Made by a program: the position numbers and the translations under genes
Origin: Veillonella sp. VA137
Lineage (GTDB): Bacteria; Bacillota; Negativicutes; Veillonellales; Veillonellaceae
Length of the DNA: 64,000 nt
Direction: 5' to 3'
Assembly (NCBI RefSeq): GCF_003992015.1
Contig: NZ_RQVK01000011.1
Span: 1 to 64,000, forward strand
Shown here: one piece after another, positions 8,658 to 18,125 of the stretch
How positions within the stretch are numbered: the first letter of the stretch is position 1
How the letters are laid out: each line of letters opens with the position of its first letter
The notes under the pieces: generated by a model
The model's input: only the letters and a program-made list of their open reading frames with translations
Told to the model about the DNA's origin: nothing
Database searches by the model: none

Positions 8658-9593
8658 CTATTTATGACAAATGATGCAGACCCAACCAGTTTCAGAGGTA
8701 GTGGATATATTTACAAAACCAATAGTTCTAGCTGCGGTAATGAGCTCTTGCTCTTCTCCCTCTTGAATGCCACTCATAATGAATACGCCCTTAGGTTCTA
8801 AACAACGGTAGGCATCATCTAGCAAACGTAGCAAGATAGGGGTAATAATATTAGCCACGATGAGAGAGGCTGTTTCCGCCACGCCTTCTAATAAATTATT
8901 TGTTTGTACAGTCACTACGGATTCCAATTGATTCATTGCCACATGGTTACGAGCGTTGGCTGTGGCTGTTTCATCTAGGTCAAAGGCTGTCACAGACTGA
9001 GCGCCAAGGGCTCCTGCGGATAAGGCGATAATGCCAGACCCTGTGCCCACGTCGAAGACCGTGCTGTCAGGAGTGAGGTACTGCGCCATCGCTTGGATCG
9101 CTAAGCGAGTTGTAGGATGGTCCCCGGTGCCGAAGGCAATACCCGGTTCGATGCGAATGATGTGTTCCCCTTCACGAGGCGTATAATCGGACCAATCTGG
9201 AATAATGGTAAGATTGTCCGTCATAGGAATAGGTGGATATTGTGTTTTCCAATCATCCCAACCAGACTCATCAGCCATGGTAATGGATATATTGAGGGGG
9301 CCGAAATCCATGCTGAAAGTACTTTGTAATTGCTGAATCTCACTTTTGATGAGAGTTTCTAACTGGTCAATCTTATATAGGCCGGAATCTATATAGGCTT
9401 TCACAGTGACATCAGAGGAATCGTAGAGCTCCTCACGATCTGGTTTGATAATGCCGAATCCATCATCGGTCAGTTGATCAAACTCATAAGGGTCCTCTGT
9501 ATAAACACCTTCAGCTCCTAATGCGAGTAATGTATCTGTTATAAGTTCAGACGCTTCATGCGTCGTGGTCAATGTAATTTCAATCCAAGCCAT
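8658..9593 (-). CDS. prmA: Ribosomal protein L11 methyltransferase
   Basis: A 311-residue PrmA, which methylates ribosomal protein L11 using S-adenosylmethionine. The SAM-binding motif VFDVGTGSGIIALSAG is intact, preceded by IRIEPGIAFGTGDHPTTRL, a hallmark of PrmA, and followed by LIVANIITPILL (motif IV). The N-terminal MAWIEITLTT is the usual beginning. I chose ATG 9593 because GAGGTG lies just upstream on the minus strand; the longer frame to 9641 adds an AT-rich leader without family resemblance. It appears to be a single-gene unit convergent with the pseudouridine synthase. Confidence 0.93.
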   Translation of the reverse strand: MAWIEITLTTTHEASELITDTLLALGAEGVYTEDPYEFDQLTDDGFGIIKPDREELYDSSDVTVKAYIDSGLYKIDQLETLIKSEIQQLQSTFSMDFGPLNISITMADESGWDDWKTQYPPIPMTDNLTIIPDWSDYTPREGEHIIRIEPGIAFGTGDHPTTRLAIQAMAQYLTPDSTVFDVGTGSGIIALSAGALGAQSVTAFDLDETATANARNHVAMNQLESVVTVQTNNLLEGVAETASLIVANIITPILLRLLDDAYRCLEPKGVFIMSGIQEGEEQELITAARTIGFVNISTTSETGWVCIICHK

Positions 9594-9744
9594 TGGGCAC
9601 CTCGTAAATATAACATACATATAGTGTAAGATAACATACACATAACGTAATCATAAGCGGTTATATATTAATTACTAGTATAGTATCACATCTGAAAGGG
9701 CTTAGCCAAATTGTGTAGGGATTATTATGCGTGCAAGTTTCTAG

Positions 9745-9784
9745 CTAGGTTTCTATGGGGGTAATCCCATAGATAGAGCCTAAG
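9745..9784. other. Hairpin upstream of the Fic gene
   Basis: TAGGTTTCTATGGG and CCCATAGATAGAGCCTA form a long interrupted stem around GGTAAT. No T-run follows on either strand, so it is not a standard terminator; its role is unknown. Confidence 0.45.
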
Positions 9785-9853
9785 GATGGCTTGGAGAATT
9801 GTTTCTTGTAGGAAGTCGAAAAATATAGTACTATGTAATACAAAGGTGGTTAC

Positions 9854-9931
9854 TTTCATTTGCAAAAATAGCGATTTTTTCCATTGAAGAAAATTTCATG
9901 TGCAAAAAGTGAGAAAATTTCCATTGAAAAT
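9854..9931 (+). repeat. Imperfect tandem repeat of about 40 bases before the Fic gene
   Basis: Two adjacent copies, 9854-9893 and 9894-9931, share TTTCATNTGCAAAAA near the start and TTCCATTGAA near the end. They lie immediately upstream of the chosen Fic start and inside a possible TTG-initiated extension of it. Confidence 0.6.
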
Positions 9932-9967
9932 GTAGAAAGTTATGTTTCTTTCAGTAGTGAGGGACCT

Positions 9968-11191
9968 ATGAAATATGAATCGCTGTACAAACTATATAGA
10001 AAATCTGAGGCAGATTGGAAGAAACGTTATGAAGAGCGGTTTGAACATGAGTTTACCGTACATTTGCCAATTGATATCAAAGAATATAATCGAAAAGTAT
10101 CATTTCCCGCATTTTATTGCTATGCCCCTGAAATGATGAATTTAGTATTGCGCATTTACAAGGAAACAGCAGAGTTTATTAAAGAACTCCAACCATTACC
10201 TAATGTGTTGCTGAATCATCTCATGAATAGTTTTCTAGTAGATGAGATACAATCTAGTAATGATATCGAGGGGGTTCGTAGTAGTCGGCGCGAAATTAAG
10301 GAGTCCTTGGAACAGTTTGATAGTAACCGACCTTTGCGCTTTCACAGTATTATTGAAAAATATAAACAAGTATTACATGTCACTAATGAAGCCGTATCTA
10401 TACAGACCTGCGAAGAGTTACGTACGTTTTATGATTCGTTTTTGTCGTCGGAGATTGATGAAAAAGATCGGCCTGATGGACAGTTGTTTCGAGCAGATAG
10501 TATAGATATAAAGACGGGAACCGATAAGATTATTCATCAAGGATTGTTTCCAGAGGCGGCTATCATTGATGCGATGACAGAAGCCCTTCGCATACTTAAT
10601 GACAAGACGATTGAGGTACCAATTCGTGTTGCTATTTACCACTATTTGTTTGGATATATTCATCCTTTTTACGATGGGAATGGTCGTACATCTAGGATTA
10701 TTTCCTCGCAGTATATTTCAAGAGAATACCATCCGCTGATAGGTCTAAGACTTTCTAAGGTAATAAAAGATAATCAGAAGAAATATTATGATGCGTTTAT
10801 CATTACTAATTCAGAATATAATCGTGGAGATTTGACATATTTCATTATTGAATTTTTAACTCTTTTAGAAGCGACGGTAAAAAATGCAAAAGAGTTATTA
10901 GTAACGAGAGTGAAGCGTTTACGTGAAGCAGAAAAGAAGTTAGAAAGATTTATAGAAAAGAACCAAATTACAGATCAAGTGATACAAGATATTTATTTTG
11001 TAGCATTACAAGCGAGTATGTTTTCTCTCTTTTCAGGTGCTACGAAGGATGAAATTGTAGCAGCGATTGGTAAGAGTAAACGGACCCTAGATACTAAATT
11101 AAGAGAAATACCATCTGATCATTTAGTAGTTACCAAGGTGGGAAAAGTGCTGCATTTTAAATTAAATGTGGGTATACTCAAGTCGTGCTAA
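9968..11191 (+). CDS. Fic domain protein (class II, self-inhibited type)
   Basis: About 407 residues from ATG 9968, which has GAGGG just upstream; a TTG at 9884 would add 28 residues made from the tandem repeat. Fic proteins transfer AMP or other nucleotide moieties onto target proteins. The core motif HPFYDGNGRTSR is encoded at about 10661-10696. An N-terminal SNDIEG (encoded near 10255-10272) fits the class II inhibitory helix motif (S/T)xxxE(G/N), so the enzyme is probably autoinhibited. A winged-helix-like C-terminal region follows the Fic fold. No antitoxin gene is adjacent, consistent with internal inhibition. Target protein unknown. Confidence 0.9.
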   Translation: MKYESLYKLYRKSEADWKKRYEERFEHEFTVHLPIDIKEYNRKVSFPAFYCYAPEMMNLVLRIYKETAEFIKELQPLPNVLLNHLMNSFLVDEIQSSNDIEGVRSSRREIKESLEQFDSNRPLRFHSIIEKYKQVLHVTNEAVSIQTCEELRTFYDSFLSSEIDEKDRPDGQLFRADSIDIKTGTDKIIHQGLFPEAAIIDAMTEALRILNDKTIEVPIRVAIYHYLFGYIHPFYDGNGRTSRIISSQYISREYHPLIGLRLSKVIKDNQKKYYDAFIITNSEYNRGDLTYFIIEFLTLLEATVKNAKELLVTRVKRLREAEKKLERFIEKNQITDQVIQDIYFVALQASMFSLFSGATKDEIVAAIGKSKRTLDTKLREIPSDHLVVTKVGKVLHFKLNVGILKSC

Positions 11192-11224
11192 AGACTTACA
11201 AATTCATACTAGTAGTGACAAAAG

Positions 11225-11259
11225 AAAAGGATAGCCGAGTCAATCTCAGCTATCCTTTT
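11225..11259. terminator. Bidirectional terminator between Fic gene and permease
   Basis: AAAAGGATAGCCGAG pairs with CTCAGCTATCCTTTT around a short loop, with A and T runs at the two ends. It serves the convergent Fic gene and permease gene. Confidence 0.85.
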
Positions 11260-11269
11260 GCGTTACATA

Positions 11270-12631
11270 TTATTTTTTCTTAAGTCGGTACGCAATGTAC
11301 AAGGCACCAATCCACACGGGAATGATGTAGATGGATGTGCGCATGGAATCCATAGTTAACATAACGCCTACTGCCATGGCGATGAAGGCAAAGCAGAAGT
11401 AATTTGTAAACGGATACAAGATGGATTTGAATTTCAATTCATCAAGGCGACCTTCGCGAGCAAAGCGTTTGCGGAATTTAAGATGCGTCACTGGAATGAT
11501 GAACCATGCAATGATGAGACCAGCTACGATGATAGCCAATAATTGTAGGAACACATCGCTAGCACTTGGGAAGATGTATGTTAAGAATACAACGATCAAG
11601 GCTAAGGCTGCACAGAACAAGGTAGCGATCAATGGCACTCCTGTAGCTGTTAAATTCTTGAAGATTTTAGGCGCATCACCAGACAACGCCATACTATGTA
11701 AAATACGAGAATTACTGTATAGCAAGCTATTGTATACGGATAAGGCAGCTACAACAACGACGAAGTTTAAGATATGCGCTGCTGCAGGAATGCCGATGTT
11801 CGTAAAAATTTGAACAAATGGGCTCGCATGGGTACCTAATTCATTCCATGGAGATAGTGCCATGATGACAGTCATTGTACCTACATAGAAAATTAGGATA
11901 CGAGCTAACAACTCGTTAATCGCTTTTGGCAAAGTTTTCTCAGGATTTTCAGCTTCCCCAGCAGTGATACCAATGAGCTCCACCCCACCAAAGGAGAACA
12001 TCACCACAGCGATAGAGGCGATGAAACCATAGGCACCATTCGGGAATAATCCGCCGTGAACCCAAAGATTAGAGAAGTTTTGTGGGAATGTACCCATATC
12101 TCCGAAGAAGATGAGGAATATACCGAAGCCAATCATAGCAATGATAGCCACCACTTTAATGAGTGATGCAAAGAACTCTACTTCCCCGTAGGCTCGTACA
12201 TTGATGAGATTGATTACGGTGACTAGTGTAATACAAGCTAGTGTAGTTATCCAATGGGGAATGCCTGGTAACCAGAAATCTAGGTATACTGAAATGGCAG
12301 CCAGTTCTGCCATGCTCGCAAGCATGTACACGATCCAATAGTTCCAGCCAGATAAATAGCCAGCAAAGGAAGACCAATATTTACTAGCAAAATAGGTAAA
12401 GGAGCCAGACACAGGTTCACGGACTGACATTTCTCCTAGCATACGCATTAAAAAGAAAATAAAGATACCAGTTAATAAATAGGAGAAAATAACACCTGGT
12501 CCTACCAGTTGAATTGTGGGAGCGGATCCATAGAAGAGGCCTGTCCCCACAGAGGCTCCTAATGCGATCATTTGCATGTGGCGACTTTTCAGCCCACGAT
12601 GCAATGACGTCTTTGATTCATTGTCTTTCAT
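11270..12631 (-). CDS. Amino acid permease (APC superfamily)
   Basis: A 453-residue inner-membrane transporter with about twelve hydrophobic segments. The opening RGLKSRHMQMIALGASVGTG is the consensus first segment of the amino acid/proton symporter family containing GABA, proline, asparagine and aromatic amino-acid permeases. GEMSVREPVSGSFTYFA and FGGVELIGITAGEAENPEKTLP are further family signatures. The ATG at 12631 has AAGGGAG upstream, whereas the longer frame to 12652 does not. Substrate specificity cannot be decided from sequence alone. It is divergent from the EF-G paralogue across about 270 bases. Confidence 0.88.
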   Translation of the reverse strand: MKDNESKTSLHRGLKSRHMQMIALGASVGTGLFYGSAPTIQLVGPGVIFSYLLTGIFIFFLMRMLGEMSVREPVSGSFTYFASKYWSSFAGYLSGWNYWIVYMLASMAELAAISVYLDFWLPGIPHWITTLACITLVTVINLINVRAYGEVEFFASLIKVVAIIAMIGFGIFLIFFGDMGTFPQNFSNLWVHGGLFPNGAYGFIASIAVVMFSFGGVELIGITAGEAENPEKTLPKAINELLARILIFYVGTMTVIMALSPWNELGTHASPFVQIFTNIGIPAAAHILNFVVVVAALSVYNSLLYSNSRILHSMALSGDAPKIFKNLTATGVPLIATLFCAALALIVVFLTYIFPSASDVFLQLLAIIVAGLIIAWFIIPVTHLKFRKRFAREGRLDELKFKSILYPFTNYFCFAFIAMAVGVMLTMDSMRTSIYIIPVWIGALYIAYRLKKK

Positions 12632-12899
12632 ACTATATAACTCCCTTCCCATGTATATTCTGAAATGATATATCTAATAGAATACCATAAACTATAGAAT
12701 TTACCTAGTAAAATTTTAGTTTAGTAGAGAAGTAACGGACATATATGCAATTATGAATGATACTAGTTTTTCTCATGCATGGGTCTATATCATGCATAAT
12801 TTGCATATATAAATTTCAGTATATTCAAAGGAGTTTGTAAGAGTATGTAGAATTACTTAAACAATAGACTGTTTTCGGCTGTAAAGGAGGACGATGTTC

Positions 12900-14969
12900 A
12901 TGAAAGAATATACTAGTGATTTAATCAGAAACGTGGCGGTGGTCTCCCATGACGGGGCGGGTAAAACAGCATTAGTAGAGGCATTATTATTGTCTTGTGG
13001 TGCTGTAGACTTTGTTGGCAAAGGTCAAGATAATAAACATATTATGGACTTTGAGCCAGAAGAAATCAAACGGAATGTCACTATCCAATTAGGTATGGCT
13101 CCTTGTGAATGGAAAGGTCATAAAATTAACTTCATCGACACTCCAGGTTATTCTGAGTTCCATGGAGAAGTGCGATCTGCTTTGCGTGCGGCAGATGGTA
13201 TGCTTATGGTATTATCTGCTGGAACAGGCGTAGAAATTGATACTATTCGTGCCTGGGAGTATGGTGTAGAATTGCAGATGCCTCGTATGGCTTTCATCAA
13301 TAAAATGGACGTTGAAAAAGCAGACTTCTTTGGTACCTTGGAAAAAATGCGGGAATTATTTGGTAAAGCGATTATGCCATTGCAAATTCCAATCGGTGAA
13401 GGGCCTACTTTCAAAGGTGTTGTAGACGTAGCAAAACGAACTGCCTATGTCTATGAAAACGGTAATATGAGAGAAGTGGAAGTGCCAGCTGAGCTATCTG
13501 ATAAAGTAGAAGAAATTCGTGAAATGACTGTGGAAGCGGCTGCAGAAGGTAATGATACATTATTAGAAAAATATTTAGATGGACAAGAATTGACCTTAGA
13601 AGAAATTCGTCAAGGTTTGCGTGAAGGTATGTTGACGGGTCGTGTATGCCCTGTCATGTGTGGTACTGCCTTGAGCCGTATCGGTATGGACCAAGTCTTA
13701 GACCGTATGATTCGTTATATGCCAGATGCAACGAAAAAAGTGATGACCGCTATCGGCGTGGATTCTAAGGAGGAGCATATCGTGGTGGCAGATAAACCAT
13801 TTACTGGCTTCGTATTTAAAACAATTCTTGATCCATTTGCAGGAAAACAAAGTTTTGTCCGTGTATTCTCTGGGGAATTGAAAGTAGGAGATAAACTCTA
13901 TAATGTGACCCGTGATGTAGAAGAAAAATGGGGCAAAATGGTGACCTTAATTGGTAAACAACAAGTACCAGTAGAGGTTGCAAAAGCTGGGGATATCGTG
14001 GTCATCCCTAAATTAGCAGAAACGAAAACAGGGGATACCTTTGGTACAGCTGAATTTAAAGTGAAATATGCACCAATCCGTTTCCCACAACCTTTATACC
14101 GCATAGCTATGGTACCTGAGAAAAAAGGGGAAGAGGAAAAATTAGCGAACGCTTTGGGACGTATTTCTGAAGAAGATCCAACTTGTGAAGTGGTGAAAGA
14201 TGTGGAAGGTCGTCAAATGCAAGTGCGTTGTATGGGCGATGTCCATTTAGAACATATTTTACAAAAAATGGAACGTAAATATGGAGTACGTGCAAAATTG
14301 GAAACTCCGTATATTCCATATCGTGAAACCATTCGAGGCACAGTGGAAGTAGAAGGTAAACATAAAAAGCAAAGTGGTGGTCATGGTCAATATGGTCATG
14401 TGAAGCTTGGTATTGCGCCATTATATGAAGGTGAGTTTGAGTTTATCGATAAAATTTTTGGTGGCGCAGTGCCACGTCAATACATTCCGGCTGTAGAAAA
14501 AGGCGTTCGTGAAACGTTGGAAAAAGGTCTTTTGGCAGGGTATCCAATGATTGGTATCCAAGTGACATTATTAGACGGCTCCTATCATACAGTGGACTCC
14601 TCGGAGTTGGCGTTCAAAATGGCGGCAGCCCAAGCCTTGAAAAAAGGTGTGCCTGATGCGAAACCAATTTTATTAGAACCAGTCTACAATGTGAATGTCA
14701 TCGGTCCAGAAGAATTTATGGGCGATATCATGGGTGATTTGAATAGCCGCCGTGGTCGCGTACTCGGTATGGACCAAGGTGTGCGTGAAGGAATCACTGT
14801 GGTGAAAGCCCAAGTTCCATTGGTGGAAATGCTAGATTATGTAACAGTATTGCGCTCCATGACGCAAGGACAAGGTGTGTTTAATATGGAGTTCAATGGA
14901 TACGAAGAAGTGCCACATAAACAAGCAGAAACAATCATTGCAGGATTTGCGGGGCACGAAGAGTCGTAA
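12900..14969 (+). CDS. Elongation factor G-like translational GTPase (EF-G paralogue)
   Basis: A 689-residue five-domain EF-G family GTPase. G1 is HDGAGKTAL, G3 is DTPGYSEFHGE and G4 is NKMD; the EF-G domain IV/V segments KQSGGHGQYGHVKL and PEEFMGDIMGDLNSRRGR are present. Features such as the shortened switch region and the G1 beginning SHDGAGKT rather than AHIDAGKT indicate the fusA2/EF-G-like paralogue rather than the housekeeping EF-G in the str operon, which would sit with rpsL, rpsG and tuf. I chose ATG 12900 over 12894 because AAAGGAGG then lies at nine bases instead of three. The exact role of this paralogue is uncertain. Confidence 0.87.
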   Translation: MKEYTSDLIRNVAVVSHDGAGKTALVEALLLSCGAVDFVGKGQDNKHIMDFEPEEIKRNVTIQLGMAPCEWKGHKINFIDTPGYSEFHGEVRSALRAADGMLMVLSAGTGVEIDTIRAWEYGVELQMPRMAFINKMDVEKADFFGTLEKMRELFGKAIMPLQIPIGEGPTFKGVVDVAKRTAYVYENGNMREVEVPAELSDKVEEIREMTVEAAAEGNDTLLEKYLDGQELTLEEIRQGLREGMLTGRVCPVMCGTALSRIGMDQVLDRMIRYMPDATKKVMTAIGVDSKEEHIVVADKPFTGFVFKTILDPFAGKQSFVRVFSGELKVGDKLYNVTRDVEEKWGKMVTLIGKQQVPVEVAKAGDIVVIPKLAETKTGDTFGTAEFKVKYAPIRFPQPLYRIAMVPEKKGEEEKLANALGRISEEDPTCEVVKDVEGRQMQVRCMGDVHLEHILQKMERKYGVRAKLETPYIPYRETIRGTVEVEGKHKKQSGGHGQYGHVKLGIAPLYEGEFEFIDKIFGGAVPRQYIPAVEKGVRETLEKGLLAGYPMIGIQVTLLDGSYHTVDSSELAFKMAAAQALKKGVPDAKPILLEPVYNVNVIGPEEFMGDIMGDLNSRRGRVLGMDQGVREGITVVKAQVPLVEMLDYVTVLRSMTQGQGVFNMEFNGYEEVPHKQAETIIAGFAGHEES

Positions 14970-14982
14970 CTTGTTTTGCTAT

Positions 14983-15059
14983 GTAGCCTGTGGTGTTCTT
15001 AACTTAATGCAAAAGGGAAGAGCACGGTATACCCCTCACAAACGGTATTTCATAATGTA
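14983..15059 (+). repeat. Partial copy of palindromic element PE1
   Basis: A 5' half copy of the element defined at 15077-15248. It has GTAGCCTGTGGTGTTCTTAACT followed by GGGAAGAGCACGG and CACAAACGGTATTTCATAATGT, but lacks the distal arm. Confidence 0.7.
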
Positions 15060-15076
15060 TCGTCTCTTGTTAGGTT

Positions 15077-15248
15077 ATGCAGCCTATGGCGTTCTTAACT
15101 GAATAGGGCAAAGGGAAGAGCACGACACATTCCTCCGCAAACTGATACAGTGGTTAGGTTTGCTCCGGAACATGCCGTGCTCTTCTTGCGTATGTGTAAT
15201 TTAGTTAGTAAAGAGACGCCACAAGGCTACTACTCGTAACGGCGTTTC
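15077..15248 (+). repeat. Palindromic element PE1, full copy near the EF-G paralogue
   Basis: A nested palindrome of about 170 bases. The outer arms are GCAGCCTATGGCGTT and ACGCCACAAGGCTAC. The inner stem is GGAAGAGCACG (15114-15124) with CGTGCTCTTC (15176-15185), continued by TTCCTCCGCAAAC with GTTTGCTCCGGAA. It ends with TACTCGTAACGGCGTT. Two related copies lie at 60861-61178. Inner stem bases differ between copies but stay paired. It may also terminate transcription of the EF-G paralogue. Confidence 0.75.
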
Positions 15249-15285
15249 TCAATAATTCAACTCATTGATCTAGTAAAATAGACAA

Positions 15286-15389
15286 TGAAAAAGCCTAACG
15301 TATAAGGTCTATCATACCTTAACACGTTAGGCAATTTCTGCTTCTATAGTTCTTGAGATGAGCCTAACGCTAGCTGCACGTTGGTGGCT
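15286..15389. other. Two further hairpins in the 650-base gap
   Basis: GCCTAACGTATAAGGT (15293-15308) pairs with ACCTTAACACGTTAGGC (15316-15332). Read on the minus strand it is followed by a run of five T, like a terminator, yet no minus-strand gene lies upstream. A second weaker hairpin, GAGCC...GGCTC, is at about 15361-15389. From 15390 to 15619 I see no gene. Confidence 0.5.
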
Positions 15390-15619
15390 CTTCCTTTGTT
15401 GTTTTTAGTATAGCATAGTTTGTGAGAGAATAAAAGTAGAGTTTCTTGTGTGGCATAATTTAGGGAATAATGGAATGCTGTAGGGTGGCTTTGTATTACT
15501 AGGATTCTCAGAATTTGTGTTTGACCTTATATGGTGTTGCTAGTATAGTAGATAGAGATAGATACGATTCATAGGGCGCTGTGGGGTGCCTTTTATATAC
15601 GGAGATAAAGGAGTAAGTC

Positions 15620-16093
15620 ATGATATATCAAAATATTGCGATTGATTATACACAGTTTCGGTATCCGAAAGCGGTAGAGCGAGCTCTTGAGTTTTTGAAA
15701 GCGCATGATTTCACGACATTTGCAGGTGGTCGCTACCCCATAGAGGGTGACTTGATGTATGCCAATGTGGATATTGTAAACACAAGGGTCTATGAGGAGA
15801 CGAAGATTGAAGGGCACAAGGATTACATGGATGTGCAATTTCTAGTAGCTGGAGAAGAGCAAATGGAGATTCTCATTCGTCAAACTTTTCCGGACGTGGT
15901 TGAGGCTTTTGATGACAAGGATTGTTACTTTTACGATCCTACAGAAAGTGGCACGGTAAAAATTGATGTACGCCCAGGGGATTATTGTATTTTTTATCCT
16001 GGAGAATTGCATCGCACCTTGATTGCACCGAATGAGGTACAAGAAATTCGCAAGGTCGTGGTAAAGATTCATAAAAGCCTATTAGCCGAGTAA
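15620..16093 (+). CDS. YhcH/YjgK/YiaL family protein (DUF386)
   Basis: A 157-residue single-domain cupin-like protein of the YhcH/YjgK/YiaL family. Members have been linked to sialic acid and other sugar catabolism and to the beta subunit of evolved beta-galactosidase, but their reaction is mostly undefined. The family core 'EGHKDYMDVQFLVAGEE' and the C-terminal 'PGDYCIFYPGELHRT' are clear and contribute likely metal-ligand residues. An AAGGAG lies upstream. No sugar catabolic genes are adjacent; the next gene is an EamA transporter 88 bases downstream. Confidence 0.88.
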   Translation: MIYQNIAIDYTQFRYPKAVERALEFLKAHDFTTFAGGRYPIEGDLMYANVDIVNTRVYEETKIEGHKDYMDVQFLVAGEEQMEILIRQTFPDVVEAFDDKDCYFYDPTESGTVKIDVRPGDYCIFYPGELHRTLIAPNEVQEIRKVVVKIHKSLLAE

Positions 16094-16181
16094 GATTAGG
16101 CGTTAATAGGGTGTAGCGATGATGATAATTAGATATTCCGTAGATCGGTAATAATTTGTAAGGGTAGTAAAAGGAGAGACT

Positions 16182-17090
16182 ATGAACGCATATGTAATGA
16201 AAGGTATGTTACTAATTGCATTAGGTGCTGTTCTGTGGGGCTTTTCGGGCATGTGTTCACAGTTTGTGCAACAACAGCGGATGATGTCGGCAGAATGGGT
16301 AGTAGCTATGCGCCTTGTCATTGCTGGTGTGATTACGGTAGTAGCGGCCTTTTACCAAGGAAGAGCTTCTATTTTTAAGGTTTTTTCTGACTGGAAAGAT
16401 ACATTGCGGTTGGTTATATTTGGGGTCTTTGGTATGTGGATGTGCCAATACACCTATTTTAAAGCGATTGCCTATGCAGGGGCAGGGATTGCGACGGTCT
16501 TACAATATGTAGGTCCTGCATTGATTATTTTATACATCTCTATTACACGTTTAACGTTGCCAAGGGTGGCAGAAGTAGTCAGTGTAGTACTAGCTACGGT
16601 GGGGACGGCGATTATTGCTTTGCAAGGTGTGTGGGATATATCAGCGTTAGACGATACACTTCTGACCTGGGGGATGCTATCTGCTGTAGCAGTTGGTATT
16701 TATACGCTACAACCAGTGCCACTATTGAAAAAGTATGGTACAGCACCCATCGTGGGATTTGGCATGCTTATCGGCGGGGCCTTTGCGTGGATAGTTACAC
16801 AACCTAGTTCTGAAGGAATTGTATGGGATTTGTGGACCTATGGTGGGTTTTGGAGTATCATCATTTTTGGCACAGTAGTCTCTTTTAATGCATACCTAGA
16901 AGGGGTGCGACGAGTAGGTGCTGTGACGGGGTCCATACTTTCATCCATAGAACCTATTTCGGCAGCGGTACTGGCATGGTTGTTGTTGGGCAATGAGTTC
17001 ACACAGTGGGATATCATAGGTATGACCCTTATCATTGTTACAATATTTATCTTGGCATGGGATAAAGGTCGCGCTACAAATAAAAGTTGA
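16182..17090 (+). CDS. EamA/DMT family transporter
   Basis: A 302-residue inner-membrane protein with about ten hydrophobic helices in two repeated EamA halves. The start MKGMLLIALGAVLWGFSGM and the middle 'TWGMLSAVAVGIYTLQPVPL' mark the first helix of each half, and the C-terminal half ends with 'SILSSIEPISAAVLAWLLLGNEF', the classic EamA signature. These transporters export or import metabolites such as amino acids and nucleosides; the substrate is unknown here. AAGGAGAG precedes the start. Confidence 0.9.
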   Translation: MNAYVMKGMLLIALGAVLWGFSGMCSQFVQQQRMMSAEWVVAMRLVIAGVITVVAAFYQGRASIFKVFSDWKDTLRLVIFGVFGMWMCQYTYFKAIAYAGAGIATVLQYVGPALIILYISITRLTLPRVAEVVSVVLATVGTAIIALQGVWDISALDDTLLTWGMLSAVAVGIYTLQPVPLLKKYGTAPIVGFGMLIGGAFAWIVTQPSSEGIVWDLWTYGGFWSIIIFGTVVSFNAYLEGVRRVGAVTGSILSSIEPISAAVLAWLLLGNEFTQWDIIGMTLIIVTIFILAWDKGRATNKS

Positions 17091-17243
17091 CCGAATCTAT
17101 AATTCGTGGTAGAACTAATAAATACAGAATGAAGGGTACAGATGCTTGTAAAAGTAGCTGTACCTTATTAGTAAGTGGGGGCATCTTAAAGCCTGTATAG
17201 GGTAGATAGATACGTTTCTTGAGGTTGCGTGTAGGAGGAATAG

Positions 17244-18125
17244 ATGGCACGAACGGTTGGTATTATTGGATTAGGATTGCTAGGGGCCTCTCTAGCAAAA
17301 GCATTACGAGCATATACGACATATGATGTCATCGGTTACGCGCGGCGTCAGGAAATTTGCGACCTCGCCTTGGCTGATGGTTGTGTGTCACAGGCTTTCA
17401 CAGCGGTGGAACCTGTTATCATGGGTGCGGATATTGTGGTCTTTGCCTTACCACCACAGACAAATAGTGAACTTTTTGTGAAAGTAGCCCATCTGTTTCA
17501 GGCGGGGCAAGTGGTGACCGATGTGTCCAGTGCTAAAGATGAATTTGCTCATGCCGTGTACGCTCATATCCCAGAGGGCGTGCACTTCGTGTCCGTGCAT
17601 CCTATGGCAGGTTCTGAAAAAGGTGGCTATGAAGAAGGCCATAAAGACCTCTTTCAGAAAATGGGCTGGATTGTCCTAGAAGATGAGGAACAACCAGCAT
17701 ACGATGCCACAGTGGCACAGGAACTAGCCGATATGGGGCGTGCCGTAGGGTCTCGTATCGAATACGTGGACATGAAACGCCACGATGGGTGTTTGGCTAT
17801 GGTGAGCCATATGCCGCATATGTTGGCATCCGTCATGATTACTGCCGTAGGTAATGATGAACTGGGAGATAAGCGTATGAGCTTGTCGGCGGGAGGCTTA
17901 CGAGACAGCACCCGTACCGCCAGTGGTCTGCCGAGTATGTGGCAAGAAATTATCTACGGAAATCGTACGAATGTGTTGAAAGCCATTGAACAAGTAGAGC
18001 AAGAATTAGCTGCTGTAAAACAATTGCTCCATGCGGATGACAATGGAGATAGTTTAGGGCAGTACTTAGAGCGAGCGAAACAGATACGAGATCGTTTGCC
18101 GAGTCTGACAATCGATAAGAACTAA
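17244..18125 (+). CDS. tyrA: Prephenate dehydrogenase
   Basis: A 293-residue prephenate (or arogenate) dehydrogenase, which makes 4-hydroxyphenylpyruvate for tyrosine synthesis. The N-terminal nucleotide-binding loop is GIIGLGLLGASLAKAL. The active-site region HPMAGSEKGGYEEG and the later VSHMPHMLASVM and LSAGGLRDSTRTASG motifs are all present. There is no fused chorismate mutase or ACT domain. The ATG follows GTAGGAGGAATAG. No other aromatic pathway genes are adjacent. The last codons and stop fall within the first copy of a 57-base tandem repeat. Confidence 0.93.
   Translation: MARTVGIIGLGLLGASLAKALRAYTTYDVIGYARRQEICDLALADGCVSQAFTAVEPVIMGADIVVFALPPQTNSELFVKVAHLFQAGQVVTDVSSAKDEFAHAVYAHIPEGVHFVSVHPMAGSEKGGYEEGHKDLFQKMGWIVLEDEEQPAYDATVAQELADMGRAVGSRIEYVDMKRHDGCLAMVSHMPHMLASVMITAVGNDELGDKRMSLSAGGLRDSTRTASGLPSMWQEIIYGNRTNVLKAIEQVEQELAAVKQLLHADDNGDSLGQYLERAKQIRDRLPSLTIDKN

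Noticed and set aside
14875-15102. 75-codon frame across the end of the EF-G paralogue gene
   Set aside because: It overlaps the conserved GTPase C-terminus and continues into palindromic element PE1; no ribosome binding site.
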